This document shows positions 14,150-25,100 of a stretch of DNA of 64,000 nucleotides, piece after piece; the first letter of the stretch is position 1, and the number at the start of each line of letters is the position of its first letter. The notes beneath the pieces are model-generated. The model saw nothing but the letters and a program-made list of their open reading frames with translations, was not told the origin of the DNA and ran no database searches. Source of the DNA: Apostichopus japonicus (taxonomy: Eukaryota; Echinodermata; Holothuroidea; Aspidochirotida; Stichopodidae); the NCBI RefSeq assembly GCF_037975245.1, contig NC_092576.1:20273611-20337610 (forward strand). The letters are read 5' to 3'. Both the position numbers and the translations under genes were made by a program.

Positions 14150-15035
14150 ATTTTAGGACAGAGTGCATCTCATCAAGAGGAACGTTTTTGATAAAAACTA
14201 TCAGGTCATCCAAGGTCATTGAAGGTTGATTATGTGCAAAAAACTGCCAACTTATGCTAATTTTTGAAACACGAAGTCCGACATGGCTTGTATATTTAGG
14301 ACAAGTTGTGAATTAAGTAGAGGCATATTTTCCAAAATAACCGTGATGTGATCCAAGGTCACCAAAGGTCATTTATGGGTCAAAATGTTTTTTTTCTCTA
14401 AATAACTTGTAAAACTACCACTGACAGGGTCCGACATGGTTGATATTTTGGGACTGGTTGTGAATGGGGTAAGGGATCGTTTCCAAACATAACGGTAATA
14501 TGATCCAAGGTCAACAAAGGTCCATTAGGGGTCAAAAACTAGTATTTTTTCAATAACTTGAGAACCAAATGTCCATCAAGGTTGGTATTTTAGAACAGAG
14601 CGCACATCATCAAGGAGAACATTTTTGATAAAGCCCATTAGGTCATCCGGGTCATTCAAGGTTGCTTATGTGCAAACAGAACTGCCAAATTATGCTACGT
14701 ATTGCAACAACTTCTAGTCACAAAGTCTGACATGGCTGATATATTGGGACAAGTTGTGAATGTAGTAGGGGCACGTTTTCTAAAATAACCGTGATGTGAT
14801 CCAAGGTCACCAAATATCAATTATGGGTCAAAATGAGTTTTTGGGGGCAATAACTTGGGAAACTACCATTGACAGGGTCCGACATGGTTGATATTTGTGG
14901 ACTAGTTGTGAATGGGATAAAGGATCGTTTCCAAACATAACAGTCATGTGATCCAAGGTCAACAAAGGTCAATTAGGGGTAAAAAAAACTAGTATTTTTG
15001 CAATAACTTGAGAACCAAAAGTCCATCAAGGTTGG
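14150..15035. repeat. Tandem repeat with 440 bp period and shorter internal period
   Basis: Two full copies and part of a third: the catcaag..gaac(g/a)tttttgataaa block recurs at about 14173 and 14612, and the ctagtatttttncaataact block at 14540 and 14987. Within each unit a gatccaaggtca(a/c)c-type core recurs roughly every 145-180 bp. The motif style resembles repeats common in marine deuterostome genomes, from general impression only. Confidence 0.8.
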
Positions 15036-15059
15036 GAGTTACGCTATGGTAATCCAATA

Positions 15060-15837
15060 GTTGACCTGCATTTCGGTGACCTTTGACCTCAAGTTGACCT
15101 CCAGTGACATGTAATAGCTTCTTTCAAGTTGATTCTTTGAGGTTTCGTGGGCATATTCCAATCTAAATTGTCTATAAGTTGACACCTCTGCAATCTTAAT
15201 GTGCGAAGCTATTAGAGATCAAGGTTTGGTTTGGTTTTGTAATACTTGGTGTGTTGATTCATAACATTGAGTACAAGAACCCTATTGTTTTTGATGGAGG
15301 TGTGTACGGTAGAATGACCTGTGTTATCATGCCATAGTATTATTGTAACAGCTAGTTCTGGTTATACTAACAAGCAGAAGTCTAGTGCATTGAAGTCATC
15401 GAAACCTCAATGCATTTTGCATTCCGTTTTTATCTCGGACGTATGCTTCTTCCACAAACTGTTGGTCGAAAGTATCAAGCACATTTTGTAACCAAAAGCT
15501 TAACATTTTCTAATAATTACCAGCGTTTTGCAGGTAGCATGAAGAAAAGTCATTGTCATATGCTTTGAGATTTTGGTTGAAAGTGTGTCAATGGTTTTCA
15601 TATCATCCCTACACGAAGAGAACTGGGGTTGACTTATTGTACTCTGTCGAGCATTGTTTCTAAAATTGGGACTAAAATTGCACCCCCCTCAAAGCATTGA
15701 GGTACTGAACTGAAACTTGTTGGGTTGGTCTGCTTTAATGGGGGAGGAAGGGGAGGGGCTGGAAGGGAGGGGGCATAATGTGTCACGAATTCCTCCAAAC
15801 CGTAGAATCGATTGACTTCAAACTTGATGGATAAATG
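15060..15837. other. Gene-free interval
   Basis: No gene recognised. There is a short TGACCT-rich patch (about 15062-15110) continuing the style of the preceding repeat, and a purine-rich tract near 15740-15775. Confidence 0.5.
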
Positions 15838-16704
15838 CATGGATATAGGATGCAGTACCTTGGGGACTTGTAACGTCATTGGATCAAAGGACATGATAGG
15901 CTGCGATGATTGTATGCAGAAACTAAGCTTTGATCAATAAATGTTGCTATCATTGCAGGTTAGACAAATACTCAATGTCACAAACTTAATTAGCATTTTT
16001 TTAATTAGTAGTTTTTTTTTCTGTTTTGCGCTTCCTTCGTTAATTAAGCCCCTCAATTAATTCACAGAAAACGCTGTAAATGGGAAATAAGTTAACAAAT
16101 ACAACAGCAACTATACGTCACAATGTTAAACATAAAACACGAAAACAGATAAAATACCAATCAAACAATTAACTCGAATTTTAACTCTATCGTCGATTAT
16201 CATGAAAACAAAAAAATACACAGCAAGGTTCAACAGATAAGGAGGGGTGGGGGTTAAAAAACATTAGATTATCAACATTGGATACAAAATGAACTATTTT
16301 TTTTTAACGATATACTTACTCCTAAAGGTAACTTTCTACCTGAAATTTATTGAGAAATTCTCTGGAAATAGTATTCACTCTTTGGAATATCATGACTAAG
16401 TGAACATTAATTAAGTCATCTTGGAAACTGGTCATTGATAAAGTGAGTTCCAACATTTGTAATACTGTTAATAGTTTAAGCAATGTTCTATTTTCTGGCT
16501 GGGTTTTCGAAAGTTATCTATCTACTATCGTTTACTCCAGTCATCGTGTCATCTATATATGTACATTTTAACTGAAGTGTTCGATAACAACTAACAACTA
16601 ACAACTTGCAAGAGAAATGCATTATTCCTTTTAATTATTGTTGTTCCATTGACGTTCCTGTTCGATGGTTTCAGCATCGTCTGTTCTACATAAACATTCA
16701 CACA

Positions 16705-16708
<4 letters not shown>
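15838..16708 (-). repeat. Dispersed repeat C, inverted right arm
   Basis: Reverse-complement partner of 10002-10858, with about 5 kb between the arms. At its left boundary, where the left arm carries the CCATCCGT array, this copy has only a short unexpanded atggataaatgcatggat context. Confidence 0.8.

Positions 16709-16784
<76 letters not shown>
16707..16784. repeat. (TA)n microsatellite
   Basis: About 39 TA dinucleotides immediately followed by the ggcgagacttag sequence of a retroelement-like fragment. Confidence 0.95.
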
Positions 16785-16786
<2 letters not shown>

Positions 16787-16815
16787 CGAGACTTAGTTGA
16801 AACCAGTGGAACACT

Positions 16816-16866
16816 AACAGTGCTTACTCAGAGTTTCACGCTTTGAGCGATCATCAGACAACTGTT
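16816..16866 (-). ncRNA. Candidate hammerhead ribozyme (type I layout)
   Basis: Read on the minus strand: an outer stem I (AACAGU, 16866-16861, pairs with ACUGUU, 16821-16816), the core CUGAUGA (16857-16851), a 4 bp stem II (CGCU/AGCG) with a CAA loop, the core GAAA (16837-16834), a two-pair stem III (A-U, C-G) with a 5-nt loop, then the cleavage triplet GUA ending at 16825. The U-G-U / A-G-C mismatch between stem I and the core resembles the internal loop of natural type I hammerheads. Short-stem-III hammerheads are known from Penelope-like elements, and the adjacent (TA)n and flanking sequence would suit such an element. Weak point: the first stem II pair is U-U. Confidence 0.5.
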
Positions 16867-17041
16867 GTTGCAAAAAACAAGGTTCCTAAGGTTAACATCG
16901 TAAAGAGTGTCTAACTCATCAACAAGTTAAGAATCCGTTCGTTTTAGAAATAATAAAACAAGGCCTTGGACTCATCTGACCGATAGGGACTGATGTGGCC
17001 ATCTTTTTCTCACTTCTTTTTACCTTGGGGTTTGATGGGGG

Positions 17042-20000
17042 CAGTGGCGTAGCTAGAGGTTTTGGCGCCCGGGTGCAAGAAAATTGCGCCCCCCCCCCAC
17101 TTCTGAAAGAAAAATAAAATGCGCGCGAAAATTTTTGGTTATATTTTTCGGGCAATTCGTTACGGCCCCCCCCCCCCCCAAATCAAATTGTGCACCTACA
17201 GAATAAAATTAAACAAAAAGAGAAAATGGTCGAAATGGACTGAAAAGAAATCATAATCTATAAATTTGCTAATGAAGAGAACCGTGCATGGCGGGGGAAA
17301 TTACTAGGGATGCACCGGATATCCGGTCCGGCCGGACTATCCGGCCGGATAGTGAGAAATTATCCGGTTCCTGTTCCGGCCGGATCTTTTTCAAAATCTG
17401 GCCGGATCTTTTTCAAAATCTGGCCTGAATTATTCCTTAAAAAGGTGTTGGTATTAACTTAAATCAATGTAAACTATTTCCAAAAATTAATAAAAACATT
17501 CAAAGTAAGGAAAAATTAGGTTTAACATGTTTAATTTAATTTTCTCAATGGTCTGACCCACTGTTTCTAATGATCAATCAAAATAATACAACTACTGTAA
17601 TAATATGAAGCTATATAAAACAAATACAGTTTGCAGTGAAATCATTTCTTGCAGCCTTCATCAGTTTAATATTGTGCATTAAAATAGACCATTCATATAC
17701 TTATCAGTCAAAATACTGTTCCATTGAATCTTTACTTTCCCATTATTGTTGGCATTCATGTTTTCTCTGAATTTTTATGTGTGAAACAATATCTTATATG
17801 GTCAAAGAGAAACACTTGCATGAAATGAAAAAAATCCAAACACGTGCATTAGGACCTTAAGAAGTCAAAACAATGGATCTTTTTGTGGACCACTACAGTC
17901 CATTTCCTGTCTAGAAAGCTGTCAATTGTTACTCATTGTTTGTGGTCATGGCAATATGCAAATTGTAATCTTGGCACTTTTATAAATAGATGAAGCAATG
18001 GACTAGAAGAGTTTCCACCAAATGGGGTGCCAGTCACAGAAAAAAAACAGTATCTAATTTTCTCACAGAAAAAGATATCTCTTGTCACCATGAAAGTTCC
18101 AAAAAGTTCATGAAAAACCTAAATCATTAAGTGTTGTAATGAACATTCAATTCCATTTTAAAGGATCTAAAAGATAGATTAGTAGTTCCTTCCACTTCTG
18201 GAAAGATGCAATGCTTTTTTTTTTTCTTACAGATAATATTGCAGTGTAAAAATTTGTTACCAAATAATGAATAATAAAAGACAATTCTAAATCCAGATAG
18301 TAGTGTTATTAACTTATTACAACAATTAAATAATCTTTTTATTCAGCATAAAGTATGAGATTTGTGAAATGTAGCTTCCCATTTTAAAACAAACTTCATA
18401 GATAGTATGCAGTATTTTTCCAGCAAACAAATTTACATACTGTATCAAGCTTGTCAACAATTATATTGTAGTTATTTTATTAAAGAATGTAGATTACACC
18501 ACTTCAAGTCATATTTAATCTCATAAATGGGGTCTTAATTTCACCTTCTTTATAATATGCGTATACCTCACCTAAGATTTGCTCCTTGTTTCATACTTCT
18601 ACTTCTTATTAATGATTTTCTTTCGTGTAATGAAAAAATCCGGTTCCGGCCGGATAAAATCCGGCCGGATTTCATGTACTATCCGGCAAAATCCGGTTCC
18701 GGCCGGATCCAAAAATTTGGATCCGGTGCATCCCTAGAAATTACCAGATTTAGGGTCCTTCGCTTCGAACTCACAAGTTATCAATGAGGAAGCAAGAGTG
18801 TTCTTGTGTTGAAACAACGGCTGACTATTTATTTACAAACTCTAAATGAAAATATACAAATGAATAATAAATGGCTTAATAATCTTAAATGGCTTAATTA
18901 AAACTTGGGGAAAACCTATACTCAATACTATGTAATATGCACAGAACCTATGTTCAATCTATGACATATTATACAACATGGCACCCGTACAAAACTGTAT
19001 AAAATGTAAAATGAACATAATGAAATAATCTGCAATAATCATATAAAACGTTTGCCAACAGGCGAGGACTTTTGGTACCTTCATAACGGTCAGGGCAACA
19101 CATGCCAGCTGCAACCCATTATAGGCATTTTCACCATACTGTTCCTAGACAGCAGGAATTTTCACCTCATGAACCCACAAACTCTCAAGAGACTTGTCAC
19201 TCTATAGCTATCCAGAATGGCTAAGATCAAAGGACAATCTCTGAGACAACTCTTTAGTTAACAACAGTAACAATAATGTTCAGAATACAAAATAAAAATA
19301 CGCTCTTTACACCACGAGCAGTACAATACTAAAATACAGGTACAAAAAATAATACACTTCACTGTCAATTACTTTCTGTAAACTTTATAAAACCCAACCT
19401 AACCGGTACTGTAACACTAGAGTATAAAAGTACGCAATACTAGCACACACGTGCTTCACGATCAACAATGCACGCTATGCACCCGTAGATCCAAGGTCCA
19501 AATACACAACCTAACATGTACTCTGTACAGTCAACTACAACCTAGCCAAAGGGGCAACACTTAAAACTACAATTTAATTAAATAACAATAGGGTACATAC
19601 GGCATATGAAACAATAGTTACGGCTTAATCTCTTACTATACTAAAGTCAACTCGCTCGCGGATAACAATAACTGTCTACGCTCGCGGACATCGAGACTCC
19701 ATCAACGCTAGCCAGCTCGCTATATAGTACTAATGGAACCGCCATCTTGGAAAACCCAGTGGCTTCGAGCCTGAAGCCTATACCATCCAAAACCTGAGGC
19801 ATCCTGCCTCTAAGAAGGGTAACATCTCCTCACTGACTCCAGACAGTACAGATATAGGTATTTCTGGACAATTAACGATCCATATTAAATAAAATTAACA
19901 AACTATGAAAGGGATAACGAGGCGAACCCCGGAGATCTGCAGGGACGCTGTTCGCCATACAACAAACACACATGCAAAAGCTATGTGCACAACTAACGCT

Positions 20001-20257
20001 ACAACAACCTATTACGTAACACATATAAATATTTGTGCAAACAACAAAATTTCACTTTACTACACTAATTAAAACAACTACATTCAGTTCAGATAACTGG
20101 AAAATAGTCATGCCTGACGACATACATCAATTTCGTCATGTTTTTCTAAAATGTGCTCATTTTTTTAAACTCTCATTCTCCCATTCTAGCGCCCCCATAA
20201 AGCCTGCGCCCGGGCATGTGCCCTCCCTTGACACCCCCCCCCCTAGCTACGCCTCTG
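17042..20257. mobile_element. Outer hAT-like element (non-autonomous), interrupted by an inner element
   Basis: Terminal inverted repeats CAGTGGCGTAGCTAG (17042) and its complement ending at 20257 (CTAGCTACGCCTCTG) lie between 8 bp direct repeats gatggggg (17034-17041) and gatggagg (20258-20265), 7 of 8 matching. Subterminal sequence is also shared in inverted form (gcgcccggg near 17066 and 20210). An 8 bp duplication suits the hAT superfamily. After removing the inner element about 1.8 kb remains. I found no transposase; the interior is AT-rich with no credible frame. Confidence 0.8.
17305..18736. mobile_element. Inner hAT-like element, 1432 bp, non-autonomous
   Basis: Termini TAGGGATGCACCGGAT and its reverse complement ATCCGGTGCATCCCTA are perfect. 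Both ends are flanked by an identical 8 bp target-site duplication gaaattac (17297-17304 and 18737-18744). Subterminal regions are packed with short ccggccggat repeats in both orientations. TAGGGRTGCACCG termini are characteristic of hAT elements. No transposase frame is present. It is inserted into the outer element, so it is the younger of the two. Confidence 0.92.
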
Positions 20258-20555
20258 GATGGAGGACTTTCAAATCCCATCGAACGGATGAGGGGTTTAT
20301 TGACCTTCGTGTTATTTGGAGATTAAATGGAATTTTGATATTCAATTATCTCTGAAGTCAGTATTTTGGTTATTCTATCTTACAAGATTGGATTATTGAA
20401 GAGAGTTGTAATAAATTAATGTGTTCTCTGTGAGTAAATTCAAATATTGATGAGAAATGAATAAAAAACAAACAACAACACATTCGAAACGCTTTCCTAC
20501 ATGTGTACGCCTAATCACTTTCCAAGTAACCATTTGAAGTTTGACACTAACTTCA

Positions 20556-21179
20556 GGGTGTTACTAAAACGAATGACAATTGCGTTACACGTAACGAATG
20601 ACAATATGTTGTACACACTAAAAAAATTGCGTTACACGTAACGAATGACAGTATAATGACAGCACAGACATTTGCTTCAACTGGATATCACAGTTCAGAC
20701 TTAGTGGGTATCTAGATCTAGTATAGTACCGGGACAAGATAAAAACGCACCTTATAGCAAGCGAAATTGTAAGTCTGATTTTAAAAAGTAATTTTTTCGA
20801 TATTAATTGTTAGAAACTAACAATACTATAACCTTGAAACGGCTTCAGTTATCTTTCTATATAAATCTACAGAGGTAAAAAGCACAGCACTCAAGCGCAT
20901 TCTCACACAAAATCTTTCCTGTGGTTTCTATCCGTAAATTACACCAAAACCCTACAACCATGCGATTTTCCTCAAATCATTTTTGCGCAGAAAACCAATA
21001 ACCGCATTTACTCCACTCCGTTTATTCATTCTATCTCTTCTCACCACCGTCCTTCGTTGTCATTCGTTGTCATTTGCTGTCATTCGCTGTCATTCGCTGT
21101 CATTCGCAAATGATAATTTACCCTGTACAAAGTCAATTGTCATTCGGTCATTCGCTGTCATTCGTTTTAGTTTGTCCCC
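20556..21179. mobile_element. 624 bp hAT-like MITE
   Basis: The inverted termini contain an identical ACTAAAACGAATGACA (left) and its complement (right), preceded by GGG. The flanks carry a perfect 8 bp direct repeat taacttca (20548-20555 and 21180-21187). Inside the ends, clusters of a 10 bp gcgaatgaca motif point inward in opposite orientations. The frame at 20983-21300 is an artefact of these motifs. Confidence 0.85.
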
Positions 21180-21187
21180 TAACTTCA

Positions 21188-22130
21188 TGAGTGATGTGGA
21201 CATGATATTTTGCTTAAAACTGCAACTTTTGACTACATTTACATGTAGTAGAGTTCAGTTGTATCTTCAAAAGTATGCCATGCATAGATATGCCATATAG
21301 ACCACTACAGGAATGCAGCATCTGACAAGTTCCACTTTCTACAAGGTCTAGCAAGAGTGCAATGCTTTTTCATCGGGTAATATTACTAATTATTTAATTT
21401 CCTTCATATTACCCAAACAACAATAGGGGTCCATTATGCTTAAAATAGTTTTGTTCTTAATATTCGTACGGACACTTGTACGTTGGTCAATAGCAAGTGA
21501 TTCTTTCTAGTTATTCAAGGGTAGAAGGTTATCTATACAGTTTGTCATTGAATAAACCCGACCTACTTTGAAGCTGAAATTAATCATTGTGCCATTTAAT
21601 CACAGCAATCAATTTATTTCACTTCGAGAACTTCAGTTATAAGTTTTCATCAAGCCGTATTGGCAAACGTGGCAAGCTGGTGTTAATTTCCTTAAATAGG
21701 ACACATAAACACTGTCAGGGTCGTCAACGCAAAGGCCATACGAGTTACTCATGTGCCGTCCAAGGATCAATGTGAAATCCTCTAGTTAACCATTTCTTAT
21801 TGCCAGTTCGATCAGCATGCATAGTAAGTCGGGCGTCGCATAAATATGGGAAGTCTAGGCCTATGTACAAATGAATAGAGTCCTGAAATTGTGCGAAGTG
21901 TACTTCTACTTATCCCACATGTTTTCCATTTCGTCCCATCATGTAGTGTGCTTCAAATCCACACATATTTCGCTTGTTCCAGCCACAACCGAAACAGACT
22001 TTAGATAATGTATGAAATGGACAAACAAAATTGACGGGTGACACTGAGAACCCTGTTAATATTGCGAGTTGAATTATACAACGTACTGTGTATTCTTGTG
22101 CAAAGCTAACTTCATTATAACATTCTCAAG
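21188..22130 (+). other. Upstream region of the tectonic gene
   Basis: No repeat or coding feature recognised. It should contain the promoter and 5' UTR of the gene starting at 22131, but I see no TATA box or initiator that I would call. Confidence 0.35.
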
Positions 22131-25100
22131 ATGGTGTTGTTACTACGAGACGCGCTCGAAAATTCAAGTTCAAAGTTCTGGGTTTTGTGTTTGATTCTTT
22201 TGGTTTGTACTACATGTACCCTTTCACAGACTACCAAAACTCCGACAGAAACGTTTTCAATACCTCCTTCAGATGCCACAACCAGAGTAAAGACATCAAC
22301 AGTCGCCCCAACAGATCCACCACAAACTACATTGCGAATAACAACACAATCAACCACAACAGAAAGTACTCAACTGGAATTAAATACAGGTAACGTACAC
22401 TGGCAACGTACTGAAAGGTATGTGGACCAAATACTGTGATGTAGACGTATTAGGTTGTATGCATTGGGTGTTGGGTATTTCTCGGGACCAGTTCTGCGAT
22501 GTCATGAACAGTTTCATCAAACAGCCTAGCAAGTAATCTAGAGAAATACATACGCCTACGGTGATATAAATAACACAATGTAGACCATATGCGGAACATT
22601 CCAGGCCTCATCTAGTGTGGAAAAAGAAAAGAAAGAATTTCAATAAACTATGGAGACCAGACTACAAAAATTCAGGATAATTATAGGCTGATCATTTGCC
22701 AGTAAAAACAGCCAGTTCTCATTATTTTCCCTGCCATTATGCATTAAGAAGATAAGCATGTGATTAGTGGATTAATAATCGGCAGTAAAAAAATCTGCAT
22801 GATTTCTGTGTACCAAACATAAGTCTCATTGAGCACTCTAGCTTCGACCAATATTATTCAAAGTACTCGCCATTTGGCAAGTTTCACTAAACATTCTTGC
22901 TGAAACACACAATTCACTCGCCACTATTTCGCTATGTTTAGGTCTCCATAGTTGTAGTACAAAACTACCACATCAATACTTTCTATAAACTAAGCTGACG
23001 CAGATACACGGCGCTACGTAATACACATTGGTAAACTATATTTTGTGCAGTATGAAACTTAAACTTCTTCCACCTAAGGAAAGTGATCAAAAAAATGTCA
23101 CAATTTCATTAATGAACAGCTAGGCCTATTTAGTATCCAGCAATTTAAGAAAACATTGGCAAAAATACAAAGGTGGCTTGGCTTCTGTAACATTAGGTCT
23201 CCTGTAGTACTACTATGAGGCATAAACTACAGTAGCTATACAGGTAGGTGTGAGTCAATCTACAGTATACAGCACCTCAATGCAACTTTGAGCCACTACT
23301 CAATTAGCAACTATGTACATTTATTTTTTTTTTCTTGTTTTTTTTTATGTTTTTGCGACCAAAAATACCTGCCCTTTTTCTCAGATGGCCGCTGTGCTCT
23401 TTTTGAGATCAAAAGTATATTTTATGTCAGCGATATTAAATGGCACATGGCGGCAGCCGGACAGGGAGTCAGGACCAGAAATAAACAGGGGCTACGGGCT
23501 ATTCACCCTCGCAAGTGCTAAAAAAAATTGCGAGGGCAAAAAAGAAAAGAGAGTTTATACTGTAAGAAAATCACCCTTGTAATATCAGGTGTCTGGGTAA
23601 AATTAATTGTGACATGCTTTTGCTTTAGCTAGGGTTTGCAGATGCAGCACGAATCGCGCAAACAGTTTTCACAATCTCGCATACAATTTGAAGCAGTGGG
23701 GGAGGGTCGCACACAATCAACTGGAACTTTCCGTGCAGTAACTGGCAAATCACTGCCTCCACTAAGCAATTTAAGAACCAGCGACAATAACCTAAAATTC
23801 CCACAAATCTCCAACCACATGGTAGCCTAACTTCACACTAAGTCAACATGGAAATCTAACCTACTGTAGCCATCTGTTAATTTGCTCAAGTTGTGTCGCA
23901 AATAAAAGTAAAAATATCCATGAAAAGCTGCAATCTTTGACCACATGTTAGCCTAAAAACCACACTAAGTCAATGGGAAATGTAGCCTAACCATCGGTTT
24001 GCAAAAAAAAAACCAAAAACAATACTTTGAATAGCTTTGTTTACATACTTTCCTTGCTGCTATCGTCGTCGCATGGTACCTGAACACCACACGCTGTCAA
24101 CAAGAAAATAGAGCATAAGCATCTCTTTATTCGCTGAAATTGTGACGTAGTTAGTTTGAACTAAAAAATCCATGAAACACTGCAATCGTCGACCACATGT
24201 TAGCCTAACAACCCCACTAAGTCAATGGGAAATGTAGCCTAACCATCAGTTTGCAAAGAAAAAACTGCGTAGCTTTGTTTACAACTTTCAATTTGCTGGA
24301 AATCGGCAGTTGTTTGGAAGGTACAGTATGTGGTATCTCTTAAAGAGGGAATGTTGTATTTTACGTACACCAATGCTGTGGCGATGGATTGAAGGTTTTA
24401 ACTTTGATTACTTTTCAGCGTTATAATGGTTTCGTATTTGGTGGTTAGTGATTTTATCCACACACGAAAAAATACATGGTTTAAGGAAAGGGCACCTGTA
24501 GTGGCAGTAAACCTGTGTTTTCTATTTCAGTTGATGTGTTATAGGTTTTTTGTCATATATTCGGTGGCTTGATGTTATTAGCAAAACGATCGCAAATTTT
24601 GGTGATTAAACTTTTAATGAATTTGCTATACGGTCACAGCACTAGGAAGAGAGTAATTGTGCTTACGTTATCCTGTTGAATGCTTATAACCATTTCCGTA
24701 AACAGCATATTAAGAAAAGAGCCCCCCTAAACCTTAAAAAAGGCCTCGTAAATACATTAAGAGGAGCGTTTTTAACTTTTCATTTTCCAAAATAGCCCCC
24801 CAAAGCCAAATCTTAATTCCTACCCTGCAGGGATTGCTTCTTGTGTAGAGTGAAAATTTGAAACCTCTTAGCCAAAAAATCATGTCAGCAATGACAATCT
24901 TGTCTCAAAACTCAAAAAGTCAAAACTCAAAAATTAAAGTTTGTATATTTGCTTATTATGACTAGTAGCAGGTAGTAAAGGATTTTACACAGTTAATTCC
25001 CATTGAGATTGGTCATCGACAGAAATCAGTTTACAACGTACTGCTTACCTGTATATATCATAATGTGAGATTTTTGTAACGATAGTCTTGCTGATATTGT

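Noticed and set aside
22187-22393. Alternative frame MFDSFGLYYMYPF within tectonic exon 1
   Set aside because: Out of frame with the Cys-rich exon 2, whereas the ATG at 22131 joins it in phase and supplies a signal peptide.
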